Part shown: piece after piece, positions 57,139 through 64,000 of the stretch
Layout of the letters: every line of letters begins with the position of its first letter
Numbering within the stretch: the first letter of the stretch is position 1
DNA from: Streptomyces thermodiastaticus
GTDB taxonomy: Bacteria; Actinomycetota; Actinomycetes; Streptomycetales; Streptomycetaceae
Direction of reading: 5' to 3'
Length of the DNA stretch: 64,000 bases
NCBI RefSeq assembly: GCF_014656135.1
Contig: NZ_BNBV01000013.1
Span: 80,065 to 144,064, forward strand
Notes under the pieces: generated by a model
Told to the model about the DNA's origin: nothing
The model's input: the letters and a program-made list of their open reading frames with translations, nothing else
Database searches by the model: none
Translations under genes and position numbers: made by a program

Positions 57139-58386
57139 GTGATGTCCAATCCCACGCATGTCCCCCGTCATCGCGTCCTGTTCAGACTTCTCGCCCTGTT
57201 CGCCGTGGTCCTCGGCGTCGCCGGGGTCGTCCCCGCCCAGTCCGCCCGGGCTGCCGCGCCGTTCAAGGTGCTCGCCTTCTACAACGGCACCTACGACGCG
57301 GCGCACATCAGCTTCGACCACGAGGCCAACGCGTGGTTCCCGCAGGCGGGCGCCGAGAACGGGTTCACCTACACCGCCACCACCGACTGGAACAAGCTCA
57401 ACGCGGCGGACCTGGCCGACTACCAGGTCGTGATGTTCCTCGACGACTACCCGCACACCGCGGCCCAGCAGTCCGCCTTCCGCACGTACGTGGAGAACGG
57501 CGGAGGCTTCGTCGGCTTCCATGTCTCGGCCTTCAACGACGACTCGAGCGACTGGCCCTGGTACCACAACACCTTCCTCGGCACAGGCACGTTCAAGAGC
57601 AACTCCTGGGGGCCGACCGCCGAGACGCTGAAGGTCGAGGACGCCGGCCACCCGGCGACCGCCGGCCTGCCCGCCACCTTCACGTCCTCGGTCAGCGAGT
57701 GGTACAGCTGGCAGAACGACCTGCGGCAGAACCCGGACATCGACATCCTGGCCTCGCTCGACCCGTCCACCTTCCCCGTCGGCACCGACCCGAACCAGAC
57801 GTGGTACAGCGGCTACTACCCGATCGTGTGGTCCAACCGGAACTACCGGATGGTCTACAACAACTTCGGGCACAACGCGATGGACTACTCGACCGACACC
57901 GCCCTGTCCTCCACCTTCGCCAGCGCCGAGCAGAACCGGCTGCTGCTGCAGGAGATCAAGTGGGCGGCCGGGCAGCCCGGCACGGTCACCCCGCCCGAAA
58001 CCCGCACCGGTCCCATCCGCGGCTACGGCGGCAAGTGCGTCGACGTCGCCGGCGCCGGCACCGCCGACGGCACGGCCGTCCAGCTGTACGACTGCAACGG
58101 CACCGACGCGCAGAACTGGACCGTGGACAGCACCGGAACGCTCACCGCGCTCGGCAAGTGCATGGACGTGACCGGCGCCGGCACCGCCAACGGAACCACG
58201 GTGCAGCTCTACACCTGCAACGGCACCGGTTCCCAGGTCTGGCAGCCCGGGCCGAACGGCTCCCTGGTCAACCCGCAGTCGGGCAAGTGCCTGGACGCCA
58301 CCGGCCCGAGTTCGGCCAACGGCACCCGTCTGCAGATCTGGTCCTGCACCGGAGCCGCCAACCAGAGCTGGACGCTGCCGTCCTGA
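57139..58386 (+). CDS. Secreted ThuA-like protein with C-terminal ricin-B lectin domain
   Basis: The 415-residue protein has a signal peptide (RVLFRLLALFAVVLGVAGVV ... ARA). A ThuA-like glutamine-amidotransferase-fold domain follows (VLAFYNGTYDAAHISF, VVMFLDDYPHTAAQQSAFRTYVENGGGFVGFH), of the type found in trehalose-utilisation and sugar-binding proteins. A three-lobed ricin-type beta-trefoil (CBM13) closes the protein, each lobe with a KC(V/M/L)D segment and a QxW repeat. It should bind polysaccharide outside the cell. GTG 57139 or ATG 57142 are both possible; GAGGAAGG precedes them. Control by DasR through the upstream site would link it to chitin or GlcNAc. Confidence 0.88.
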   Translation: MMSNPTHVPRHRVLFRLLALFAVVLGVAGVVPAQSARAAAPFKVLAFYNGTYDAAHISFDHEANAWFPQAGAENGFTYTATTDWNKLNAADLADYQVVMFLDDYPHTAAQQSAFRTYVENGGGFVGFHVSAFNDDSSDWPWYHNTFLGTGTFKSNSWGPTAETLKVEDAGHPATAGLPATFTSSVSEWYSWQNDLRQNPDIDILASLDPSTFPVGTDPNQTWYSGYYPIVWSNRNYRMVYNNFGHNAMDYSTDTALSSTFASAEQNRLLLQEIKWAAGQPGTVTPPETRTGPIRGYGGKCVDVAGAGTADGTAVQLYDCNGTDAQNWTVDSTGTLTALGKCMDVTGAGTANGTTVQLYTCNGTGSQVWQPGPNGSLVNPQSGKCLDATGPSSANGTRLQIWSCTGAANQSWTLPS

Positions 58387-58493
58387 CCGTGTCCGGTGAC
58401 GTGCCCGGCCGGACCGACGGCGGGGGAAGGACGGTGAGGGCGGCTGCCGGTCGCGCGGCGCCCTCGCCGCAGCCGTCGTCAGTCGGTCCGCCG

Positions 58494-58537
58494 TGTGCCC
58501 GGTGGCAGTCGTCCGCGGACGACTGCCACCGGGCACA
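58494..58537. terminator. 44-bp perfect palindrome between convergent genes
   Basis: TGTGCCCGGTGGCAGTCGTC plus CG forms the left half, and the right half is its exact complement, with no spacer. It lies between the ThuA-lectin gene and the convergent FAD monooxygenase, so a bidirectional terminator is the simplest reading. Confidence 0.7.
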
Positions 58538-58597
58538 TGTCCGTTTCCCGGCAAGCGGTGAGGGCTCACCTCGCGAACGGAGGGGAGCCACGTGTGC

Positions 58598-59734
58598 TCA
58601 GGACTGCTGCCCGCTGGTGGCGAAGTCGGGCAGTTCGGTGGAGATCAGATCCTCGGCGGCGCCGTCGAGGCGGAGGGCCAGCTGAGCGGAGCGGGGCAGC
58701 ATGGTGCCCTCGTAGGCACGGACGGCCTCGTCGATGCCGTCGTGGCGGGTGAGGGCGAGGGCGAGGTCGCAGGCGTCGAGCAGAGCGAGGTTGACGCCGA
58801 CGCCGAGCGGGGGCATGAGGTGGGCGGCGTCGCCGAGCAGGGTGACGCTGGGGCTGTGCTGCCAGGTGTGACCGGCGGGCAGGGCGAAGATCGGGCGGTC
58901 GTGGTAGGGGCCGTCGTTGTCGGTGATCAGCTGCCGCAGGCGGGGTGACCAGTCGCGGTAGCGCTCCAGCAGAAGGGCGCGGATCCCGCCGGTGTCCTCA
59001 GGGGCGAGGCCCGCATCGGTGATCCAGTCGGCGGGGGCGCGCTGGATGAGGTAGACGCGGATGTGGTCGCCGCCGTTGCGCTGGGCGAAGATGCCGCGCC
59101 GGCCGTCGGCCGCGGCGGCGCTGCCCTGGCCGACGAGTTCGGCGACCTCGGGGTGGCGGGCGGCGACGTCGTGGAACCAGGCTTCGAGGAACGTGATGCC
59201 GGTGTAGCGGGGTGCGGTGTCGGTCAGGGCGCGGCGGACCCGGGACCAGGCGCCGTCGGCGCCGATGACGAGGTCGCACTCGACGCTGGTGCCGTCGGAG
59301 AAGTGCAGCCGGCGGGGGCCTTTTGACGGGCCGGTCACGGCCTTGAGGGTGTGTCCCCAGCGGACGGTCCCCGGCGTCAGCGAGCCGAGCAGCAGATCAC
59401 GCAGCCGGCCGCGGTCGATCTCCGGCTTGAACCGTTCGCCGGGCTCGGGGACATGGTGGAACAGCACAGCGCCGGACGGATCCAGCTGGCGCATTTCCTG
59501 CCCCTCGGGGCGGGCCAGTCCGAAGAACTCCTCGAGGAGTCCGGCCTCGCGCAGCGCGATCTGGCCGTTGTCGGCGTGCAGGTCGAGGGTGCCGCCCTGG
59601 TTGCGGGCGTGGGGGCCGGCGTCGCGGTCGTAGACGGTGGCGGTGATGCCGTGCCGCTGGAGGATGCGGGCACAGGTCAGACCGCCGGGACCGGCACCGA
59701 TGATCGCGATACGGGGCGAGGTGGAGGTGGGCAT
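58598..59734 (-). CDS. FAD-dependent aromatic hydroxylase-like monooxygenase (TetX-like)
   Basis: The 378-residue protein shows the group A flavoprotein monooxygenase pattern: AIIGAGPGGLTCARILQRHG (FAD), the DG motif DLVIGADGAWSRVR and the GD motif VTLLGDAAHLMPPLGVGVNLALLDA. Its nearest family includes TetX-type tetracycline hydroxylases and salicylate-type enzymes. The natural substrate is unknown. It is divergent from a TetR gene with a palindrome between, which suggests inducible detoxification. ATG 59734 has GGAG upstream. Confidence 0.9.
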   Translation of the reverse strand: MPTSTSPRIAIIGAGPGGLTCARILQRHGITATVYDRDAGPHARNQGGTLDLHADNGQIALREAGLLEEFFGLARPEGQEMRQLDPSGAVLFHHVPEPGERFKPEIDRGRLRDLLLGSLTPGTVRWGHTLKAVTGPSKGPRRLHFSDGTSVECDLVIGADGAWSRVRRALTDTAPRYTGITFLEAWFHDVAARHPEVAELVGQGSAAAADGRRGIFAQRNGGDHIRVYLIQRAPADWITDAGLAPEDTGGIRALLLERYRDWSPRLRQLITDNDGPYHDRPIFALPAGHTWQHSPSVTLLGDAAHLMPPLGVGVNLALLDACDLALALTRHDGIDEAVRAYEGTMLPRSAQLALRLDGAAEDLISTELPDFATSGQQS

Positions 59735-59919
59735 GACAGGGCTCCGTTCGTGCAGCGTCAGGACGGATGGTGTGGGCGCCGGGACCGGCGGCGATGACGG
59801 AAACCGGCCGGGAGAGAGGGAGAACAGGTCCTCACGGCGGCCGGCCGGGCGGGACTGCCCGGGCCGCGGCCCCAGAAAAGCACACCGGCTCAATAAGTGC
59901 AACAGATAAACTTTTGAAG

Positions 59920-59931
59920 TCGGTTAACCGA
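59920..59931. promoter_or_regulatory. Palindrome TCGGTTAACCGA (TetR operator candidate)
   Basis: A perfect 12-bp palindrome in the A+T-rich centre of the divergent promoter between the FAD monooxygenase and TetR genes. It ends 18 bp before the TetR start. Confidence 0.6.
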
Positions 59932-59949
59932 GGGGGTAGGGTGAGGGGC

Positions 59950-60579
59950 ATGTCCGCAACGACCCCCGGCACCTCGCCGGACTCCGCTGCCGCGCCGGTG
60001 GGGCGCCGTGAACGCAAGAAGGCCGCCACCCGCCGCGCCATCGCCGACGCCGCCCTGCGCCTGTTCCTGGAGCGCGGCTACGACGCGGTGGGCATCCGGG
60101 AGATCGCCGATGCCGCCGACGTGTCCACCACCACGCTGTTCAAGCACTTCCCGGTCAAGGAGGCCCTGGTCTTCGACGAGGACGCCGACCAGGAACGACG
60201 TCTGCTGGACGCCGTCCGCAACCGCCCGGCGGGCCAGTCCGTCCCGGCCGCGCTGCGGGAACACGCCCTGAGCAGCCGTCTGGTCGCCGCCGGCGGCGGG
60301 GACGACCGCTTCGCCGCCTTCGCCGAGCTGGTGGCCGCCACACCCGCGTTGCGGGACTACGGCCAGAAAATGTGGCTGCGCCACACCGGCGCCCTCGCCG
60401 AGGTGATCGCCGAGGAGAGCGGCCTGGCCGCGGACGACCCCGCCTGCCGGGCCCTGGCGCACTTCGCCCTGGAGGCCCCTCGTGCCGTGCACGGGCACGA
60501 CAACCCCCGCGAGGCCGTGGCCCGAGCCTTCGACCTGCTGGAACAGGGATGGTCAGCGCTCACCGGGAGGAACATCTGA
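59950..60579 (+). CDS. TetR-family regulator
   Basis: The 209-residue protein has the TetR HTH (TRRAIADAALRLFLERGYDAVGIREIADAADVSTTTLFKHFPVKEALV) and a helical effector domain. GTGAGGGG precedes the ATG. It most likely represses the divergent FAD monooxygenase gene and itself through the TCGGTTAACCGA palindrome. Confidence 0.92.
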   Translation: MSATTPGTSPDSAAAPVGRRERKKAATRRAIADAALRLFLERGYDAVGIREIADAADVSTTTLFKHFPVKEALVFDEDADQERRLLDAVRNRPAGQSVPAALREHALSSRLVAAGGGDDRFAAFAELVAATPALRDYGQKMWLRHTGALAEVIAEESGLAADDPACRALAHFALEAPRAVHGHDNPREAVARAFDLLEQGWSALTGRNI

Positions 60580-60701
60580 GCACCGGCGAGGGCGTCGGGT
60601 CCGGTCGGCGCCATGGACGTAGGGTGTCCCCGGGCGACGCCGTGGACGTACTGCGGGGGAGCGGCGCCGAAGCTGTCGGGTGCCGGTGCGCGCGAGGCGG
60701 C

Positions 60702-60935
60702 TCACGGCACGGTGCCCTCCGGCTCGGGTCCCCAGTACTCCGGCCCGACCCCGCGCCAGTCGATGAGCGGGGAGACCGCCACCTCCGTGCTGTCCACCTC
60801 CAGTCCAGCACGGCGCAAGAACTCGGCGACGTCCGCGAGGCTGTAGGCCAGTCCCAGGATCTCGCCGTTGACCCGCACGCGCCGGCCGCCCGTCGGAGAC
60901 GGCGGATGCACGGTCACCGGCAGTGTTCCGGACAT
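60702..60935 (-). CDS. Small hypothetical protein
   Basis: The 77-residue protein begins MSGTLPVTVHPPSPTGGRRV and has a compact alpha/beta look (VNGEILGLAYSLADVAEFLRRAGL, EVAVSPLIDWRG). I do not recognise a family. Its codon use is orderly and it ends naturally (YWGPEPEGTVP). It stands alone, divergent from the HAD gene. Confidence 0.68.
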   Translation of the reverse strand: MSGTLPVTVHPPSPTGGRRVRVNGEILGLAYSLADVAEFLRRAGLEVDSTEVAVSPLIDWRGVGPEYWGPEPEGTVP

Positions 60936-61004
60936 GTACCCAGCATCGGGCGCCCGGGCCGCATACGCATCCGGACACCGCACGAGCAAGCGAAGGACTC
61001 CGAA

Positions 61005-61505
61005 GTGGGCGCAGTGAACGACACCGACCGGCGGCCCCTGGCCGTGTTCGACCTGGACAACACCCTTGCCGACACCGCACACCGCCAGCACTTCCTGCAG
61101 CGGCGGCCCCGGGACTGGGACGGCTTCTTCGCCGCCGCGCCCGCGGACCCGCCGGCGCCCGAGGGGGTGCGGCTGGCCCGTGACAGCGCGCGCGAGTGCG
61201 AGATCGTCTACCTCACCGGGCGCCCTGAACGCTGCCGCCGCGACACCCTCGACTGGCTCGCCGCCCACGACCTGCCCGAAGGCGCCCTGCACATGCGGCC
61301 CGACGACGACCGCAGGCCCGCCCGCCGCACCAAGCTGCAGATCCTGCGCCGGCTGGCCCGCACCCGGGAGATACGTGTCCTGGTGGACGACGACGAGCTG
61401 GTGTGCGACGACGCCGAACGCGCGGGTTTCCGTGTGCTGCGCGCCCGGTGGGTCGCCGCGTCCACGGAGTTGCAGGACGCGCAGGAGCGGCAGGGCCGGA
61501 CCTGA
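61005..61505 (+). CDS. HAD-superfamily phosphatase, polynucleotide-kinase-3'-phosphatase-like
   Basis: The 166-residue protein has the HAD motif I AVFDLDNTLAD, motif II VYLTGRPERCRRDT and motif III/IV region KLQILRRLARTREIRVLVDDDELVCDDA, all complete. It resembles small acid-phosphatase/5'-nucleotidase-like HAD proteins seen with nucleic-acid repair enzymes. The substrate is not readable. GTG 61005 follows GAAGGA. Confidence 0.85.
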   Translation: MGAVNDTDRRPLAVFDLDNTLADTAHRQHFLQRRPRDWDGFFAAAPADPPAPEGVRLARDSARECEIVYLTGRPERCRRDTLDWLAAHDLPEGALHMRPDDDRRPARRTKLQILRRLARTREIRVLVDDDELVCDDAERAGFRVLRARWVAASTELQDAQERQGRT

Positions 61506-61574
61506 CGGAACGGCGGCGGCGGGCCGCCCCTGTGCCGGTCCGGCCCGCGGGTGCGAGGAGCCTTGGGCCGCCGC

Positions 61575-61790
61575 TCAGCCGGCGTCCTCGATCCGGAAAC
61601 CGACCTTCAGGCCCACCTGGTAGTGCTCGATCTGCCCGTTCTCGATCTGGCCTCTGACCTGGGTCACCTCGAACCAGTCCAGGTTGCGCAAGGTCTGCGA
61701 GGCGCGGGCGATGGCGTTGCGGATGGCATCGTCGACCCCCTGGTGCGAACTTCCGACGATCTCGGTGACCCGGTACACATGGTTGCTCAT
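61575..61790 (-). CDS. Dodecin (flavin-storage protein)
   Basis: The 71-residue protein matches the dodecin fold and motifs: YRVTEIVGSSHQGVDDAI, ARASQTLRNLDWFEV (flavin-stacking Trp) and HYQVGLKVGFRIED. Dodecins form hollow 12-mers that bind riboflavin, FMN or CoA. GAGGAG precedes the ATG. It is convergent with the HAD gene (69-bp gap). Confidence 0.95.
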   Translation of the reverse strand: MSNHVYRVTEIVGSSHQGVDDAIRNAIARASQTLRNLDWFEVTQVRGQIENGQIEHYQVGLKVGFRIEDAG

Positions 61791-62040
61791 GGGTGCTCCT
61801 CTCGCAGACGGCACATGCAACACATGGGGGCGCACGCGGGTGCGGCCCACGTCACTCCACCGTGCCGCATGCCGGGCCGGAGCGCGAGATGTGCGCACCG
61901 TGAGCGGGGTGTCGCCGAGAGCAGGATGTCACCGAGGGCAGTTTCACCGAGGGCAGGTTTCACCGTGAGCGGGGTTTCACTGTGAGCGGGTGTGCCCCGG
62001 CGCGGGCCGTGGTTCCGGCGGGCGGCCCGCGCCGGACGGC
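61791..62040. other. Intergenic region with tandem repeats
   Basis: 250 bp between egtD (3' end) and the dodecin start. It contains the dodecin promoter and the 61896-61993 repeats, listed separately. Confidence 0.4.
61896..61993. repeat. Degenerate 15-17-bp tandem repeat, six copies
   Basis: CACCGTGAGCGGGGTGT, CGCCGAGAGCAGGATGT, CACCGAGGGCAGTTT and three similar units follow each other at 61896-61993. The unit length varies from 15 to 17 bp, so coding is unlikely. Confidence 0.8.
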
Positions 62041-63003
62041 TCACCGCACCGTGCTCAGCGACAGTGCGAAGCGTCCCGCCGCGTCCGTCCACCACCCCAC
62101 CGGGGCGAAACCGGCCGCGGTCAGCTCCCCGGCGACCTTCTCCCGCCGGAACTTCGCGGACACCTCGGTGCGCAGCTCCTCGCCGGCGGCGAAATCCACC
62201 GTCAGGTCCAGGGCGGGCACCTTCACCGTCTGCGCGATGCGCGAGCGCAGCCGCATCTCGATCCATTCCTCGTCGGGGTTCCACAGCGCCACATGGTCGA
62301 AGGCGTCCGGGTCGAAGTCGGCCCCCAGCTCGCGGTCGATGACGGTCAGGACGTTCTTGTCGAACGCGGCCGTCACCCCCGCCGCGTCGTCGTAGGCGCG
62401 CACCAGCACCTCCGGGTCCTTGACCAGGTCGGTGCCGAGCAGCAGCGCGTCCCCGGCGGTGAGCAGGGAGCGCATCGCGGTGAGGAACCGGGCCCGCTCG
62501 TCGGGCAGCAGGTTGCCGATGGTGCCGCCGAGGAACGCCAGCAGCCGCGGGCCGGGGGTGTCCGGCAGCACGAGACCTGCGGTGAAGTCGGCGATCAGCG
62601 CGTGCACCCGCAGTGCGGGCCGCTCGGCGGCGAGCGCCTGCCCGGCCTGGCGCAGCGCGCTCTCGCTGACGTCGACGGGGACATACGTGTGCAGCCCGGT
62701 CAGCGCGTCCAGCAGCAGGCGGGTCTTCTCCGAGGAACCCGACCCCAGTTCCACCAGGGTGCGGGCAGGCAGAACGCCGGCGATCTCACCGGCGCGGGCC
62801 GTGAGGATCTCGCGTTCGGCACGGGTCGGGTAGTACTCGGGCAGCTCGGTGATCTGCTCGAACAGCTCGCTGCCGTGGGCGTCGTAGAACCACTTGGGCG
62901 GCAGCGCCTTGGGGGTACGGGTCAGCCCGTCGCGGACGTCGGAGCGCAGAGCGGCGGCCACGGCGTCCTCGGGCAGGGTGCGGGTGATGCGGAACGGGCT
63001 CAA
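62041..63003 (-). CDS. egtD: L-histidine N-alpha-methyltransferase (ergothioneine biosynthesis)
   Basis: The 320-residue protein trimethylates histidine to hercynine with SAM. Visible are PPKWFYDAHGSELFEQITELPEYYPTRAE, the SAM motif LVELGSGSSEKTRLLLD, FLGGTIGNL, and the substrate-region segments typical of EgtD. The start is TTG at 63003, overlapping the egtC stop (TTGA), which indicates translational coupling. It follows egtB-egtC in the operon. Confidence 0.96.
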   Translation of the reverse strand: MSPFRITRTLPEDAVAAALRSDVRDGLTRTPKALPPKWFYDAHGSELFEQITELPEYYPTRAEREILTARAGEIAGVLPARTLVELGSGSSEKTRLLLDALTGLHTYVPVDVSESALRQAGQALAAERPALRVHALIADFTAGLVLPDTPGPRLLAFLGGTIGNLLPDERARFLTAMRSLLTAGDALLLGTDLVKDPEVLVRAYDDAAGVTAAFDKNVLTVIDRELGADFDPDAFDHVALWNPDEEWIEMRLRSRIAQTVKVPALDLTVDFAAGEELRTEVSAKFRREKVAGELTAAGFAPVGWWTDAAGRFALSLSTVR

Positions 63004-63788
63004 CTGCGGGGCTCCTCAGACGTGCGGGGGGCCAGGTCCTCGGTGAGGTCCTTCAAGGGGGTGAGCAGGACGTCCGCGCGGCTCGCCACGACCAGGGTGC
63101 GGTCGGGAACCCGACGCCACAGCGGATCGTCGTCGTACGGTTCGGAGGCCACGGTCACGCGGCCGGGTGCGGCGTGGTACCACAGGCTGTCGCCCCAGGC
63201 GGTCGCCGTGATGCTGTCACCGTCGGTGAGCAGCAGATTGAGCCGGGAACCGGGGGCGGCCGCGGCCACCTCCAGCACGGTGTCGGCGAGGGCCTGCGCC
63301 CCGGTGTCACCGCCGCGCAGCCGGGCCAGCACCAGCGCCCACACCAGCGCCGAGTCGGTCGTGGCCTGCAGGGACAGCAGGTCCTCGGCCGGCAGGGTGC
63401 GGGCCGGGCCGGCCAGCGAGGCGGGCCAGCCGGGGACGGCGCCGTTGTGGCTGAACAGCCACCGGTCCGCGGCGAACGGTGCCGCCGCGGCCTCGGCGTC
63501 CGCCCCGGCCACGGTCGCGTCGCGCACCGCGGCGAGCAGTGCCGTGGTGCGCACCACCCGTGCCAGGTCGGCGAAGGACAGGTCCGCCCAGATCGGCCCG
63601 GCCCGCCGGTAGCGGGCCGGCACCGGGTCGCCGGCGGCGTACCAGCCGACCCCGAAGCCGTCGGCGTTGACCGTCCCGTACCGCTGGTGGCGGGGCGCCC
63701 AGGACTGCCGGTACAGGCTGTGCGGCGGGTCCACCAGCAGCCGGCCGAGCGGCTCCTCGGGTCCCAGATGGGCTAGGTGACGGCACAT
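63000..63788 (-). CDS. egtC: Gamma-glutamyl-hercynylcysteine sulfoxide hydrolase (ergothioneine biosynthesis)
   Basis: The 262-residue class II glutamine-amidotransferase-type hydrolase starts MCRHLAHLGP, with Cys2 as the catalytic nucleophile. Other landmarks are NADGFGVGWY, FSHNGAVPGW and SLQATTDSALVW. It removes the glutamyl group after EgtB. The ATG at 63788 must be the start because Cys2 has to be N-terminal. An in-frame ATG at 63923 would bury it. About 130 bp separate it from egtB. Confidence 0.95.
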   Translation of the reverse strand: MCRHLAHLGPEEPLGRLLVDPPHSLYRQSWAPRHQRYGTVNADGFGVGWYAAGDPVPARYRRAGPIWADLSFADLARVVRTTALLAAVRDATVAGADAEAAAAPFAADRWLFSHNGAVPGWPASLAGPARTLPAEDLLSLQATTDSALVWALVLARLRGGDTGAQALADTVLEVAAAAPGSRLNLLLTDGDSITATAWGDSLWYHAAPGRVTVASEPYDDDPLWRRVPDRTLVVASRADVLLTPLKDLTEDLAPRTSEEPRS

Positions 63789-63915
63789 CAGACGGTCCTG
63801 CCTCTCATGACACGGGTACCACCCGCTGCCGGCGACGGCAGCGCCCGGGGGCGACAACGCGCCGCCGGCCGGGACGCACGGTGACGCCGTCCGCCGTCCG
63901 CCGGCGACCGCGGCA

Positions 63916-64000
63916 TCAGGCATCCTCCGCTGTGCGGGCGGTGCGGAATCCGCAGAAGATCTGCCGCCGGACGGGGTAGTCCCAGTTGCGGAAGGTGCCC
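63916..64000 (-). CDS. egtB: Iron-dependent hercynine sulfoxide synthase, C-terminal end only
   Basis: The last 27 residues are visible (GTFRNWDYPVRRQIFCGFRT followed by ARTAEDA and TGA). The NWDYPVRRQIF end is a signature of EgtB, which joins gamma-glutamylcysteine to hercynine using O2 and Fe(II). The rest lies outside the window. The order egtB-egtC-egtD supports the call. Confidence 0.88.
   Translation of the reverse strand, partial: GTFRNWDYPVRRQIFCGFRTARTAEDA

Overview
The window is high-GC DNA (roughly 72% G+C by eye) with GTG/TTG starts, GTGA/ATGA stop-start overlaps and strong third-position G/C bias. The gene set is typical of a Streptomyces chromosome: a WS/DGAT acyltransferase, a SpoIIE-type phosphatase, a PAS-GGDEF-EAL protein, a class F sortase, an Rpf-like/M23 cell-wall hydrolase and the ergothioneine genes. 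From memory, the order sdhCAB, rmdA, Fpg, GH38 and its ABC transporter, WS/DGAT and gnd resembles the S. coelicolor SCO0911-SCO0975 region. I could not check this by alignment.

Layout. Positions 1-7003 hold an accessory-looking metabolic cluster: a cytochrome P450 (cut by the window edge), an FMN alpha-hydroxy-acid oxidase and a flavin monooxygenase on the minus strand, with a tyrosine-ammonia-lyase-like MIO enzyme divergent on the plus strand and a two-component system behind it. The divergent promoter is exactly symmetric about an inverted repeat. Positions 7004-22430 carry a Pro-rich small protein, gnd, an Rpf/LysM/M23 hydrolase, a DMT transporter, a FhuF-type 2Fe-2S protein, a secreted PA14-GH2 enzyme, a WS/DGAT enzyme, an unusual SDR, a 57-residue peptide that looks like a RiPP precursor, a GNAT, a DoxX-like protein and a TetR regulator.

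Positions 22497-33299 form a regulon-like block: a LacI regulator with paired operators, a sugar-binding lipoprotein, two CUT1 permeases, a cytoplasmic GH5-like enzyme, a Tat-exported GH85 endo-beta-N-acetylglucosaminidase and a GH38 alpha-mannosidase. Together these predict release, uptake and intracellular dismantling of high-mannose N-glycans. No ATPase is encoded, so a shared MsiK-type ATPase is probably used.

Positions 33300-46732 hold small secreted or membrane proteins, a lipase-maturation-factor protein, a PAS/GAF/SpoIIE phosphatase, an Fpg-type glycosylase, a HIT-like protein, an ECF sigma/zinc anti-sigma set, an amino-acid permease, a universal stress protein and a class F sortase with two small exported proteins around a tandem-repeat/hairpin region. 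Positions 47168-64000 hold a DUF574-type methyltransferase coupled to the GGDEF-EAL protein, two LysR regulators, an NmrA-like oxidoreductase, sdhCAB, a ThuA-ricin-lectin protein behind a DasR-like site, a FAD monooxygenase/TetR pair, a small hypothetical protein, a HAD protein, dodecin, and egtD-egtC-egtB (egtB cut by the edge).

Many convergent gene pairs are separated by long perfect palindromes without T-tracts. Several gene 3' ends show short tandem duplications that repeat the stop codon. I saw no rRNA, tRNA, CRISPR array, insertion sequence or prophage.
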